From: Dehalococcoidia bacterium
Lineage (GTDB): Bacteria; Chloroflexota; Dehalococcoidia; E44-bin15
Length of the DNA stretch: 64,000 nucleotides
Assembly (NCBI GenBank): GCA_035528575.1
Contig: DATKYK010000020.1
Span: 62,001-126,000, forward strand
Direction of reading: 5' to 3'
How positions within the stretch are numbered: the stretch's first letter is position 1; each line of letters begins with the position of its first letter. The translations under genes were made by a program, and so were the position numbers. The notes under the pieces were generated by a model. It worked only from the letters and a program-made list of their open reading frames with translations, had not been told where the DNA came from and searched no databases. Of this stretch, positions 52,101 to 61,476 are shown piece after piece.

Positions 52101-52835
52101 TTACAACGGGCGCTTCCCCGGGATGCCGGGACGCCTAGGGTAGCGCTGGGGGGTGGGGGTGAGCTTATCAACGACCACCAGCGCCCTTTCCTCCCCAAGC
52201 TCACCCAGGCTAACCCGCTTGACCTCCCTAAGCTGGCCCCCGAGCATGCCTATTGCTCTTGCTGCCGCCGCGACCTCATCGTCTATCTCCCCCTTCTTCA
52301 TGGCGATAAAGGCGCCCCCCGGGGTACAAAAGGGCAGGGCCAGCTCAGCGAGCGTGGAAAGCTTGGCCACCCCCCGGGATAGCACGACATCGAACCCCTG
52401 GCGGTACCTCTCATCATGAGCCAGGTGCTCTGCGCGCTCGGCCAAGACCTCCACCCCCTCGAGACCGAGCGCGCCGGTGAGATGATGGAGAAAGGCAGCC
52501 TTCTTATGGACGGAGTCAACCAGTGTCAGGCCTATATCAGGGTAGAGGATTTTAAGCGGAACTCCGGGGAGGCCGGCACCGCTACCTATATCGAGTACAT
52601 GCGAAGGCACCCCTTCAAGGGCAAGTGCGACGGTGAGGGAGTCGAGGAAGTGCTTCAACTGCACCTCCTCGTAGTCCACGATGGCAGTGAGGTTCACCCT
52701 CCTGTTCCAGCGGATAAGCTCTTCATAGTAGAGTTTAAAACGCGCCACCTGTTCCGGGTTGAGGGAGAGCCCCAGCCTATTGGCCCCGTCTACAAGCCTT
52801 TCCACGATAGGTATTATATTACTCCGACCGAGCAT
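52101..52835 (-). CDS. rsmG: 16S rRNA (guanine527-N7)-methyltransferase RsmG
   Basis: The SAM-binding fold shows VLDIGSGAGLPGVPLKI, LTLVDSVHKKAAFL and VVLSRGVAKLSTLAELAL. RsmG methylates G527 of 16S rRNA. ATG 52835 lies 6 bases after GGGGG; the upstream start at 52874 would include the ribosome site. It converges on the glycosylase gene, 9 bases between stops. Confidence 0.94.
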   Translation of the reverse strand: MLGRSNIIPIVERLVDGANRLGLSLNPEQVARFKLYYEELIRWNRRVNLTAIVDYEEVQLKHFLDSLTVALALEGVPSHVLDIGSGAGLPGVPLKILYPDIGLTLVDSVHKKAAFLHHLTGALGLEGVEVLAERAEHLAHDERYRQGFDVVLSRGVAKLSTLAELALPFCTPGGAFIAMKKGEIDDEVAAAARAIGMLGGQLREVKRVSLGELGEERALVVVDKLTPTPQRYPRRPGIPGKRPL

Positions 52836-53107
52836 GGGACACCCCCCTGTCCAGGCGTTTACAGCACGGGTCAATATTTAGGAGCTATAAAGGGGAATCC
52901 ATAGGGGAATCCCCTCTAGCAGGGGTATGGGGGTGGGCCGAAGTGTCGGCCCATATCAGGGCTCAGTTTTCGCGGCAATGACGGGTAAAAGCGGGCAAAC
53001 GGTGACGTGTGGCTAATGTACTGTACGATTACAGAGCGTTTGACCTGGCTGCCCGTATCAAGGTAAAATAGGGATGCTTTGCATCAGATAATAGAGAGGA
53101 GCGAAAA
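52836..53107. other. Intergenic with repeat block
   Basis: 52934-52988 carries GGGCCGAAGTGTCGGCCCAT and CAGTTTTCGCGGCAATGACG, related to repeats at 31116 and 41851. The stretch 53030-53100 is AT-rich with AGAGAGGAGCG before the next start. The divergent genes rsmG and the HMG-CoA-synthase-like gene probably both start here. Confidence 0.5.
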
Positions 53108-54526
53108 GTGATCGGTATTAAATCGTACGGCGCTTATATACCGGTGTATAGACTTAGCGCAAATGAACTCGCCCGAGCCTGGGGGAGAAGAGGGGGAAAG
53201 GGGGAGAGAGCGGTGGCCAACTACGATGAGGACAGCATTACCATGGCGGTGGAGGCAGCCATCGATTGCCTCAGCGGCATGGAGCATGGCATCGTGGATG
53301 GCCTTTACTTCGCCTCCACCACGCCCCCTTACGATGAGAAGCTGTCCGCCAGCATCGTGGCCGCAGCGGCTGATATGCGCGACGACCTCTTCACCCTGGA
53401 CCTGGGGAACACGTTAAGGGCAGGCACCAGCGCCATTAAGGCTGCCCACGACGCCATCAAGAGCGGCTCGGCAAAGAACATCCTGGTAACCGCAGCCGAC
53501 TGCCGCCTGGCCCCGCCAAGCTCCGAATTCGAGCCCGTATTCGGCGATGGTGCCGCCGCTTTCCTCATCGGAGATTCGGATGTCGCCGTAGCCATCGAGT
53601 GCAGCCATTCCATCTCCAGTGACTTCCTCGATGTGTGGAAAAGGAGCGAGGATACCTACGTCCGCACCTGGGAGGACCGCTTTGTCCTGGAGCACGGCTA
53701 TAGCGAAAAGCTGCAGCAGGTGGTCTCAGAGCTGCTCAAGAAGTGCGGCTTGACCCTCCAGGATTTCGCCAAGGTCGTATATTACGCTCCCGATGCCAGG
53801 AGTCACGGGAGGATGGTGAGGCGGCTTAAGCTTGACCCTGACAGGGTTCAGGACCCGATGTTCGATTCGGTGGGCAACACCGGCGCTGCTTTTGCCCCCA
53901 TGATGCTGGTGGCCGCTCTGGAAGAGGCCAAGCCGGGGGACAGGATCCTGTGGGCGAGCTATGGCGACGGAGCCGATGCCCTCGTCCTGCAGGTAACCGA
54001 CGGGATAGAGAAGGTCAGGGAGCGGCGCGGGGTAAGGCGCCACCGGGATTCGAAGATGGAGATACCCAACTATGAGAAATACGTCCGCTTCCGCAATCTC
54101 ATGCAGGGAGAGGCGGACCGCCGACCCCAGTATATCAGCTCCCTGCCCATTATGTGGCGCGACCGCAAACAGGTTCTTTCACTTCACGGCTGCCGCTGCC
54201 GCAGTTGCGGAAACATCCAGTTCCCCATACAGCGGGTATGCGCCTACTGTCAGGCTAAAGACGATTACGAGGAGGTGAGGCTTGCCGACAGGAAGGCCAC
54301 CGTCTTTACCTTTAGCATGGACGAGCGGGCAGTGGAAGTAGACCCGCCCCGTGTCTGGACAATAGATGACTTCGACGATGGCGGCCGAATCTACTGCACC
54401 ATGACCGACCGCGATACCACACAGATCGAAATCGGCATGCGGGTGGAGATGACCTTCAGGAAGATCCACGATGGGGCTGGACTTCACAACTATTTCTGGA
54501 AATGCCGCCCGATAAGGGTATCATAG
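53108..54526 (+). CDS. HMG-CoA-synthase-like/DUF35 fusion, copy 1 (catalytic Cys absent)
   Basis: Residues 1 to about 310 have the thiolase fold of archaeal HMG-CoA synthase (GIKSYGAYIPVYRL, VANYDEDSITMAVEAA, GDGAAAFLIGD, VGNTGAAFAPMMLVAAL). The active-site segment, FACKAGTA in archaeal enzymes, is NTLRAGTSA here, so Leu103 replaces the nucleophilic Cys. Residues about 345-472 are a DUF35 module with a zinc ribbon (CRCRSCG ... CAYC) and OB-fold. In archaea DUF35 holds thiolase and HMG-CoA synthase together and channels acyl-CoA. GTG 53108 follows GAGAGGAG. A thiolase starts 12 bases after the stop. Confidence 0.88.
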   Translation: MIGIKSYGAYIPVYRLSANELARAWGRRGGKGERAVANYDEDSITMAVEAAIDCLSGMEHGIVDGLYFASTTPPYDEKLSASIVAAAADMRDDLFTLDLGNTLRAGTSAIKAAHDAIKSGSAKNILVTAADCRLAPPSSEFEPVFGDGAAAFLIGDSDVAVAIECSHSISSDFLDVWKRSEDTYVRTWEDRFVLEHGYSEKLQQVVSELLKKCGLTLQDFAKVVYYAPDARSHGRMVRRLKLDPDRVQDPMFDSVGNTGAAFAPMMLVAALEEAKPGDRILWASYGDGADALVLQVTDGIEKVRERRGVRRHRDSKMEIPNYEKYVRFRNLMQGEADRRPQYISSLPIMWRDRKQVLSLHGCRCRSCGNIQFPIQRVCAYCQAKDDYEEVRLADRKATVFTFSMDERAVEVDPPRVWTIDDFDDGGRIYCTMTDRDTTQIEIGMRVEMTFRKIHDGAGLHNYFWKCRPIRVS

Positions 54527-54537
54527 GAGGAAAAGAC

Positions 54538-55734
54538 ATGTCAGAGAGCATTAAAGATAAGGTTGCCATCATCGGGATGGGCTGCACCAAGTTCGGCGAG
54601 CTTTGGGATAAGGATGCCTATGACCTGGTTATCGATTCCGCCTATGAGGCCTATGAGGATGCCGGCATCGACCCCAAGGATATACAGGCAGCCTGGGTGG
54701 GCACCCTGATGGGCTCAACAGCGACACAGTTATCAGCACCGCTGAAGACCGACTACATCCCGGTCACCAGGCTGGAGAATGTTTGCGCAACCGGAATGGA
54801 GACGCTGAGGGCAGCGACCTTCGCCTTGATCGCCAAGGCGTATGACCTGGTGCTAGCTGTCGGCTTCGACAAGCTCAAGGACACCGGCTACGGTGGACTG
54901 CCCATGGCGGTGCAATCAGCGGGCAGCGAGAAGTGGCACCCAGTAATCGGCTCCGGGGATTCCGCCCCAGGGCGCTATGCCATGGCCGCTACCAGGTACT
55001 TCCACCGCTTTGGCCTGAGCGGGGAGGAGGGGAAGAGAACCCTGGCCAAGATATCGGTGAAGAGCCATCATAACGGCTTCCTCAACCCGCGGGCCCACCT
55101 GCGTATGGAGGTTACCGAGGAGCAGGTGATGAGCGCCCCCATGATCGCCTGGCCCCTTGGCCTGTTCGATGCCTGCGGGGTGACCGATGGTGGCTCGGCA
55201 GCCATCCTTTGTCGCACCGAGGACGCCAAGAAATACAAGGATGAATACATCACCATCAAGTCCTTCGGCCTCGCAGCAGGCCCGGGAATGGGCAAGGTAC
55301 GCACCGACTACGACTACACCCACTGGGAGGAAACCATAAGGGCGGCACAGCAGGCATACGCCGATGCCGGCATAAAGGACCCCAAAAAGGAGATCGATAT
55401 GTGTGAGGTCCATGACTGCTTCTCTATAGCCGAGCTGATGTGCTACGAAGACCTGGGCTTCTGCGAGAAGGGAAAGGCGAAGGAGCACATCGAAGCGGGT
55501 GAATTCGCCCTCGACGGTAAAAACCCCTTTAACGTCGGCGGCGGCCTGAAATCCTTCGGTCATCCCATCGGAGCCAGTGGTATCCGGGAGGTCTTCGAAG
55601 GTTATGTAGAGATCCTGGGACGCGCCCAGTTGCCCGAGCGCCAGTTGAAGGATGTGAGGCTGGCGCTGGCCCATAATCAGGGGGGCAACCCCGGCCGGTT
55701 CATATGCAGCATCTGCATCGTCGGCGCCCCTTAG
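54538..55734 (+). CDS. Non-classical (SCP-x-like) thiolase, copy 1
   Basis: The 398-residue protein has the thiolase nucleophile in ENVCATGMETLRAA, HDCFSIAELM in place of the classical NEAFA, and FGHPIGASG with the catalytic His. The third classical motif (CxGGG) is replaced by HNQGGNPG. This is the SCP-x/archaeal acetoacetyl-CoA thiolase-like branch, which cleaves or forms 3-ketoacyl-CoA or performs aldol-type cleavage of branched side chains. ATG 54538 follows AGGAGGAAAAGAC. Partner of the DUF35 fusion just upstream. Confidence 0.9.
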   Translation: MSESIKDKVAIIGMGCTKFGELWDKDAYDLVIDSAYEAYEDAGIDPKDIQAAWVGTLMGSTATQLSAPLKTDYIPVTRLENVCATGMETLRAATFALIAKAYDLVLAVGFDKLKDTGYGGLPMAVQSAGSEKWHPVIGSGDSAPGRYAMAATRYFHRFGLSGEEGKRTLAKISVKSHHNGFLNPRAHLRMEVTEEQVMSAPMIAWPLGLFDACGVTDGGSAAILCRTEDAKKYKDEYITIKSFGLAAGPGMGKVRTDYDYTHWEETIRAAQQAYADAGIKDPKKEIDMCEVHDCFSIAELMCYEDLGFCEKGKAKEHIEAGEFALDGKNPFNVGGGLKSFGHPIGASGIREVFEGYVEILGRAQLPERQLKDVRLALAHNQGGNPGRFICSICIVGAP

Positions 55735-55756
55735 ATAACGCTTGAGGAGGTGCCCT

Positions 55757-56251
55757 ATGGAAATCGGCGGGCATTGGGATACTATCTCAAAGGTTGTTCA
55801 GGAAGCGTTCAACAGTTGCTTGCATTGTGCGATAGCCACTGTAAACGACGATGGGGCGCCACACATTACACCGATAGGCTCTTTAATACTCCGTGACGAT
55901 GCCACAGGATTCTATTTTGAAGAGTTCCTCAGCACCACGCTAAAAAATCTAGAGCGAAATAAGCGGGTATGTGTATTGGCTGTTAACAGCGACAAGAAAT
56001 TCTGGTTTGAGTCTCTTCTCAGTGGAGAATTTACATCACCGCCTGCTGTGAGGATTATGGGTGTCGTAGGGGAAAAGCGAGAGGCAACGGAACAAGAAAT
56101 CGCGCTATGGCAGAAAAAAGTACAAGCAGCAAGCCAGCTCAAAGGATATGAGATACTATGGAAAAACATGAGAACCGTCCGGGACATATACTTTGATTCG
56201 TTTGAACCTGTCCATACGGGATCTATGACCGGAAACCTTTGGGAAGATTAG
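55757..56251 (+). CDS. Pyridoxamine 5'-phosphate oxidase-like flavin-binding protein
   Basis: The 164-residue split-barrel protein has CLHCAIATVNDDGAPHITPI, TGFYFEEF and NKRVCVLAVN, typical of PNPOx-like FMN or F420/heme-binding proteins. ATG 55757 lies 6 bases after GAGGAGG, so the TTG at 55742 is rejected. The substrate is unknown. It follows the thiolase in the same direction and may be a redox accessory of the pathway. Confidence 0.85.
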   Translation: MEIGGHWDTISKVVQEAFNSCLHCAIATVNDDGAPHITPIGSLILRDDATGFYFEEFLSTTLKNLERNKRVCVLAVNSDKKFWFESLLSGEFTSPPAVRIMGVVGEKREATEQEIALWQKKVQAASQLKGYEILWKNMRTVRDIYFDSFEPVHTGSMTGNLWED

Positions 56252-56506
56252 TCGGGGTTATTACAGGCCTAAAAGGGATTATCAGCTTCGGGCAAGTGGC
56301 CTGTCCCCTGCCTTAGTACCAACCCGAATGTGAGGACCGGTGTCTCATAGCTAAGCTGGCCACTGTTCAACTGTTTTGAGAGAATTGCTCTCATCCCTGC
56401 TACCTCAATCCCAACTTCAGATAGCTACACATGCTGGGACTACTGCCCTTCGGTCTTGACACCCAACTGGCAGAGATGTAAAAGGTTAACCACCGGACGT
56501 AGCACG

Positions 56507-56911
56507 ATGAAAAAATACCTGAAGAGACCAACTCTATGCAATTTGAGAAATCGACTGCTGACCCTTGCAGGAACCATCTCTTTAGGGCTTGCTATCCTTG
56601 GCATATTCCTGCCCCTTTTACCCACTACTCCCTTCCTCTTGCTAGCTGCAGCGTGCTATGCCAGAAGTTCAAGAAGGTTTAGCAATTGGCTTTTAAGTAA
56701 CCGCTTTTTTGGAAAATTCATCAAGAACTACCAAGAGGGAAAGGGAGTCCCGTTAAAACTGAAGGCTTTCTCCATTTTACTACTGTGGATAACGATAGGA
56801 TGTTCAGTCGCTTTTGCGGTTCAGATTATTGCCGTTAGAATCATCCTGGTTTTCATCGCTTTTGGCGTCACCATACATATTCTCTCGATTCGCACTCAAC
56901 ATCAATTATAG
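56507..56911 (+). CDS. YbaN/DUF454 small membrane protein
   Basis: Four helices with the phrase GIFLPLLPTTPFLLLAAACYARSS, then NWLLSNRFFGKFIKNYQEG, are the DUF454 (YbaN) signature; function unknown. ATG 56507 gives a product of 134 residues with the usual basic start MKKYLKRP; upstream codons to 56456 are not supported. It separates the two thiolase units. Confidence 0.88.
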   Translation: MKKYLKRPTLCNLRNRLLTLAGTISLGLAILGIFLPLLPTTPFLLLAAACYARSSRRFSNWLLSNRFFGKFIKNYQEGKGVPLKLKAFSILLLWITIGCSVAFAVQIIAVRIILVFIAFGVTIHILSIRTQHQL

Positions 56912-57227
56912 GTGATGTCCCTAAGAGTGCCAGGGCTCGTCTAAATGACGGTTAAAATGAGGGTCAGCGGCAATCTCAGCGTCCCGCTACCACCGAGGTC
57001 GCTTCGTCGCTAGGGCTCCTTGCGATGACGGTGAAAAGCCGGCTAGCTGTACTGTGTCACTAATTTGCTAGACGAGTGCACCTGCTTGACGCCACATCAA
57101 GCAGTAATGTATACTGAACAACTGGGATCACGTTTTTTCCAGCTTTCGCTAGCCGCCTTTTTCCCAACCCCCTGCATCTTTGAGCGATGCGGCTAGGCCA
57201 AAAAAAGGAAGTATAGAAAGGAAGTAT
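56912..57227. other. Intergenic, 316 bp
   Basis: Contains hairpin-rich repeat sequence (GCTAGGGCTCCTTGCGATGA) of the kind seen elsewhere in the window, and an A/T-rich stretch up to AAAGGAAG before the next start. No gene supported. Confidence 0.5.
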
Positions 57228-58679
57228 ATGGCAGCAGGAATAACATCGTATGGCGCTTATGTCCCCTTGCACCGGATGTCACGCGAAATATTCTACAAAT
57301 CCTGGGGCGGCGCAAAGATGGCGGGGGAAAGGAGCGTCTGCAATTTCGATGAAGACACCATGACCATGGCAATGGAATCGGCCATCGACTGTTTAACGGG
57401 CACCGACTCGAAGACAATCGATGGCCTGTTTTTTGCCACCACCACCGCTACCTACAAGGAGAGGCTATGCGCCAGCATACTGGCCACCGCACTCGACATG
57501 CGCCGTGATATCCGCACCCTGGATATTACCGATACGCTCAGGGCGGGTACCAGCGCCGTGGCCACCGCCATAGATACAGTCAATGCCGGCTCCTCAAGTA
57601 GCATACTGGTAACCTGTAGCGAACACCGAATGGCGGCTCCGGCGGGCGACTTCGAAATGGCCCTGGGGGACGGCGCCGCTGCCCTGCTCATAGGTGATAA
57701 GAATGTCATAGCCACCATCGAAGGAAGCTATCATATCTCAGATGAGTTCTCCGGCATATGGCGCTCGGATCAGGACGAATTCATCCGTGTATGGGAAGAC
57801 CGCATGACCTATGACAAGGGCTATTCCCTGATACTACCGGAGGCGATCAAGGGGCTGATGAAAAAGTACGATGCATCAGCGGGGGATTTCGCCAAGGTAG
57901 TGTACAACACAACGCTGGAAGCTAGAAGGCATGGGCAGGTTGCCAAGTCGCTGAAATTCGAGCCCGAGCAGGTGCAGGACCCGCTGTTTACCACCGTGGG
58001 CAACACCGGCTCCGCCCAGTCCCTGATGATCCTTGTGGCCGCTCTTGAGGATGCGAAGCCGGGCGATAAGATCCTGTGGGCCAGCTACGGTAACGGTGCC
58101 GATGCCTTCATCCTGAAGGTAACCGACGAGATAAAGAAGCTCGGGGAGCGGCGTGGGATCAAGAGACACCTCGAGTCCAAGAGGATGCTGGAGAACTACG
58201 ACCGTTACCTGCGCTGGCGCAAGCTGGTAACCCTGGAGAGGGCACGTCGCTCCGAGCAGACCCCGGTCTCCATAGCGGCGCTGCACCGGGATGCCGCGAT
58301 AGCCCTGGCCCTGTACGGAGTGAAGTGCAAGGCCTGCGGCACCCCCCAGTTCAGCCAGGGCGGCAGCTACGGCTATTTTACCCCCCTGCGGGTATGCGTC
58401 GATTGCCAGGCGGTAGACCAGATGGAACCCTACAAGTTCTCCGATAAGAGGTCCAAGATATTTACCTACACCGAGGACAGTTTGGCAGATTCAAACGACC
58501 CTCCTACCACCGTTAACGTGGTAGACTTCGACGGCGGGGGCAGGGGTATATTCGACATGACCGACCGCGGAGGCAAAGAGCTTAGTGTGGGAACGGAGGT
58601 GGAGATGACCTTCAGGAAACTCTTTACCGACCGCGGCATTCACCAATATTTCTGGAAGACACGCCCCATCAGGTGCTAG
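57228..58679 (+). CDS. HMG-CoA-synthase-like/DUF35 fusion, copy 2 (catalytic Cys absent)
   Basis: Same design as the copy at 53108: thiolase-fold half with AAGITSYGAYVPLHRM, CNFDEDTMTMAMESA, GDGAAALLIGD and VGNTGSAQSLMILVAAL, then a DUF35 zinc ribbon (CKACG ... CVDC) and OB-fold. The active-site phrase is DTLRAGTSA, again without Cys. The two copies are clearly related but well diverged, so the duplication is old or they were acquired separately. ATG 57228 follows AAAGGAAG; the in-frame extension to 57180 has no ribosome site. A thiolase gene starts 12 bases after the stop, repeating the pair. Confidence 0.88.
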   Translation: MAAGITSYGAYVPLHRMSREIFYKSWGGAKMAGERSVCNFDEDTMTMAMESAIDCLTGTDSKTIDGLFFATTTATYKERLCASILATALDMRRDIRTLDITDTLRAGTSAVATAIDTVNAGSSSSILVTCSEHRMAAPAGDFEMALGDGAAALLIGDKNVIATIEGSYHISDEFSGIWRSDQDEFIRVWEDRMTYDKGYSLILPEAIKGLMKKYDASAGDFAKVVYNTTLEARRHGQVAKSLKFEPEQVQDPLFTTVGNTGSAQSLMILVAALEDAKPGDKILWASYGNGADAFILKVTDEIKKLGERRGIKRHLESKRMLENYDRYLRWRKLVTLERARRSEQTPVSIAALHRDAAIALALYGVKCKACGTPQFSQGGSYGYFTPLRVCVDCQAVDQMEPYKFSDKRSKIFTYTEDSLADSNDPPTTVNVVDFDGGGRGIFDMTDRGGKELSVGTEVEMTFRKLFTDRGIHQYFWKTRPIRC

Positions 58680-58691
58680 AGAGAGGATGAA

Positions 58692-59879
58692 ATGACAGGA
58701 AGTATTAAAGATAGAGTCGCCATTATCGGGATGGGCTGCACCCAGTTCGGTGAGCTATGGGATAAGAGCCGTGTTGACCTTATAGTAGAGGCAGCCCAGG
58801 AGGCATATAAGGATGCCGGCGTTGAGCAGAAGGACATCCAGGCTGCCTGGTTCGGCAACTACTACGATACCACCGGCCTGACCGGCCAGGGTTTGGCCGG
58901 GCCGCTCAGGTTGCAGTATATACCGGTTAGTCGAGTGGAGAACGCCTGCGCCACCGCCTCCGACGCCCTCAGGAATGCCAGCTACGCTGTAGCCGCCGGC
59001 ATCTACGACCTGGTACTGGTACTGGGTGCTGAGAAGATAAAGGACCAGGGCCTCAGCGGGCTGGCGGTGCGGAACCTGGATATGAACGGGCTTATATTCA
59101 CCATGACTATGCCGGGCATGTTCTCGATGTTAGCCACCAAGTATTTCGACCGCTATAACATCAGTCCCGAAGACGGGAAGCATATGCTGGCACACGTTTC
59201 ATGGAAGAGCCACCACAATGGCACGATGAGCCCCAAGGCCCACTTCCGCAGGGAGGTAAGCATAGAGCAGATCATGAAGGCGCCCATAATCGCCTGGCCG
59301 CTGGGACTGTTCGATTGCTGCGGCGTATCCGACGGGTCGGCGGCCGCAATAATAGTGCCTGCAGATCAGGCCAAGAAGTACCGCGACGATCCGGTTTACA
59401 TCAAGGCGATGCAGCTGAGCGTAGCGCCGGCAGACGGCAGTACTACGGTCAAGTACGATTATACTCATGTCGAGTCCACCTACCGTGCGGGCATTGCCGC
59501 TTACGCGGAGGCAGGAGTGAAAAACCCCAGAGAGGAGATCAGCATGGCCGAGGTCCATGACTGCTTCTCCATAACCGAGGCTGTAACCATGGAGGACCTC
59601 CAGTTCAGCAAGCGCGGCGGGATGAGGGAAGACATCGAGTCCGGGTTCTTCGATCTCGATGGTGGATTGCCGGTGCAGCCGGATGGCGGGCTTAAGTGCT
59701 TCGGCCACCCCATCGGGGCATCCGGGCTGAGAATGATATACGAGATGTACAAGCAGCTTCAGGGAAAGGCTGACCAACGCCAGTTAAAGGACCCCAAGCT
59801 GGGGCTGACCCATAACCTGGGCGGACAGCCCCCGCACTGTACCATGTTTTGTGGCATCTTCGGCAAGGAGCTTGGCTGA
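58692..59879 (+). CDS. Non-classical (SCP-x-like) thiolase, copy 2
   Basis: The 395-residue protein parallels copy 1: ENACATASDALRNA (nucleophile Cys), HDCFSITEAV, CFGHPIGASG, and HNLGGQPPHC in the last motif. The start MTGSIKDRVAIIGMG matches copy 1 (SIKDKVAIIGMG). AGAGAGGATGAA precedes the ATG. With its DUF35 fusion partner it would form a second thiolase complex with different chain or ring specificity (inference). Confidence 0.9.
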   Translation: MTGSIKDRVAIIGMGCTQFGELWDKSRVDLIVEAAQEAYKDAGVEQKDIQAAWFGNYYDTTGLTGQGLAGPLRLQYIPVSRVENACATASDALRNASYAVAAGIYDLVLVLGAEKIKDQGLSGLAVRNLDMNGLIFTMTMPGMFSMLATKYFDRYNISPEDGKHMLAHVSWKSHHNGTMSPKAHFRREVSIEQIMKAPIIAWPLGLFDCCGVSDGSAAAIIVPADQAKKYRDDPVYIKAMQLSVAPADGSTTVKYDYTHVESTYRAGIAAYAEAGVKNPREEISMAEVHDCFSITEAVTMEDLQFSKRGGMREDIESGFFDLDGGLPVQPDGGLKCFGHPIGASGLRMIYEMYKQLQGKADQRQLKDPKLGLTHNLGGQPPHCTMFCGIFGKELG

Positions 59880-59917
59880 TTATTTAATACTACTGGACTC
59901 GAGGATGGGAGGAGGCC

Positions 59918-60157
59918 ATGGCAGTAAAGGCCTTTGTGCTTATCTGGGTTGATACGGCCAGGAGGAGGTAGTGGTCACCAGCCTCACTGCTCTTCAGCAG
60001 GAGATGGATGAGATAAGGTCGGTGGATATGATTGCCGATCCCTATGACGTAATTGCCGTACTCCAATGGCCAGATGTGGACGCCCTCGGCGACCTGGTAA
60101 CCAAGAACATTAAACATTGCCAGGACAGTAACCCGCCTCACCGTGAATCTCAAATGA
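59918..60157 (+). pseudogene. Lrp/AsnC ligand-binding (RAM) domain, two frameshifts
   Basis: Three frames join into one RAM domain: MAVKAFVLIWVDTARR, then VVTSLTALQQEMDEIRSVDM and ADPYDVIAVLQWPDVDALGD and LVTKNI, then IARTVTRLTVNLK and a stop. Stand-alone RAM domains are common in Dehalococcoidia and sense amino acids or acyl compounds. Two single-base slips (near 59970 and 60110) break it. GGGAGGAGGCC still stands before the ATG. Confidence 0.8.
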
Positions 60158-60268
60158 TTATTTCGCCACCCTCAAACCTTTTATGAAGATACACCTGTCC
60201 CCGGCTTGAAGGGGGATGGAAAAGCATATAGAGCAGAAAATAGCGCGTAACTGAAGAAGGGAGTAGAA

Positions 60269-61465
60269 ATGGACTTCAAACTCACCCCGGAGCAAGAGGC
60301 GCTTAAGAAGGGCTTTGAGGATTTCTTCGAGGAGGAGATGAAGAATGCGCCCGAGGACTGGGTATGGGGGCTGGAGGGCCTTTTTAACGACGTAGGCTGG
60401 CCGTTCAATGTACACATGGCAAAAAGGCTAGCGGAGAAGGGCTGGCTGGTAAGGCCCTGGCCCGAGGAATACGGCGGGTGCAGTGCCCCCATGATGGAGC
60501 AGCTCATATTCAGCGATGTGATCGGGTACTACTGCGCACCCGGTGTCGACCCCCTTGGGGTCGGTATGATAGGTCCCACCCTGCTGGCGGTGGGAACCGA
60601 GGACCAGAAGAAGGAGCACCTGCCCCCCATCGCCAGGGCAGAGAGGTTCTGGTGCCAGGGGTGGAGCGAGCCCGACGCCGGCTCCGACTTGGCCTCGCTG
60701 ACCACCAAGGCGGTGAAGGACGGCGACGACTGGATCATAAACGGGCAGAAGTGCTGGAACACCGGCGCCCACCGCGCCGACTGGTGCTTCACGCTTGCCA
60801 GGACCAACCCGGAGGAGAAAAGGGGGAAGGGGCTCACCTTCTTCATCCTGGACATGAAGAGCCCCGGGGTCAGTGTTGTTCCCATCGAGGGCATGGACGG
60901 CTCTACACACTTCAATGAGATATACTTCGACGACGTTCGTGTCCCTTCGAAGAACATCATCGGCGAGGTGAACGGGGGTTGGTCGGTCACCCAGACAACC
61001 ATGAACTTCGAGCGCTCCAGCGTGGGCGTGATCTCCGGCGTGAAGCGCGCCCTGGTCGAGCTGGTGAACTACTGCAAGGAGACCACGATGAAGGGCAAAC
61101 CCCTAGCCGAAAACCCCTTCGTGCGCCACCGGCTGGCCCAACTGGCGATCGATATCGATGTGGGACGCGCCATGAGCTACCGTTGCGGCTGGCTACAGGA
61201 GAAGGGGGATATTATGGCGGCGGCCGCGGCGTCGTGTGGGGCAAAGGTCAACAGCACCGAACTGTGGCAGAGACTCGCCTTCACCGGCATCGAGATAATG
61301 GGCCTCTATGGTACGGTGGCAAAAGGCTCGAAGTGGGCGGTGCTCAAGGGCCAGTTCGAGAACCTGGCTCAGATAACGCCCGGGTACAAGCTGGGGGGCG
61401 GCACATCGGAAATCATGAGGAGTATCATCGCCTGGGTCGGTCTGGGACTGCCCAGGATTAAGTAA
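60269..61465 (+). CDS. Acyl-CoA dehydrogenase, alpha-type, pair 1
   Basis: The 398-residue flavoenzyme has CQGWSEPDAGSDLASL, INGQKCWNTGAH, NFERSSVGVISGV and KLGGGTSEIMRSIIA. The position of the usual catalytic Glu (YEGTN) is Gly here. It is followed after 11 bases by a shorter, different dehydrogenase, an arrangement known from steroid side-chain FadE pairs that form alpha2beta2 heteromers. ATG follows GAAGGGAG. Not like the canonical enzyme at 46363. Confidence 0.9.
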   Translation: MDFKLTPEQEALKKGFEDFFEEEMKNAPEDWVWGLEGLFNDVGWPFNVHMAKRLAEKGWLVRPWPEEYGGCSAPMMEQLIFSDVIGYYCAPGVDPLGVGMIGPTLLAVGTEDQKKEHLPPIARAERFWCQGWSEPDAGSDLASLTTKAVKDGDDWIINGQKCWNTGAHRADWCFTLARTNPEEKRGKGLTFFILDMKSPGVSVVPIEGMDGSTHFNEIYFDDVRVPSKNIIGEVNGGWSVTQTTMNFERSSVGVISGVKRALVELVNYCKETTMKGKPLAENPFVRHRLAQLAIDIDVGRAMSYRCGWLQEKGDIMAAAAASCGAKVNSTELWQRLAFTGIEIMGLYGTVAKGSKWAVLKGQFENLAQITPGYKLGGGTSEIMRSIIAWVGLGLPRIK

Positions 61466-61476
61466 AGGAGCGAAAC

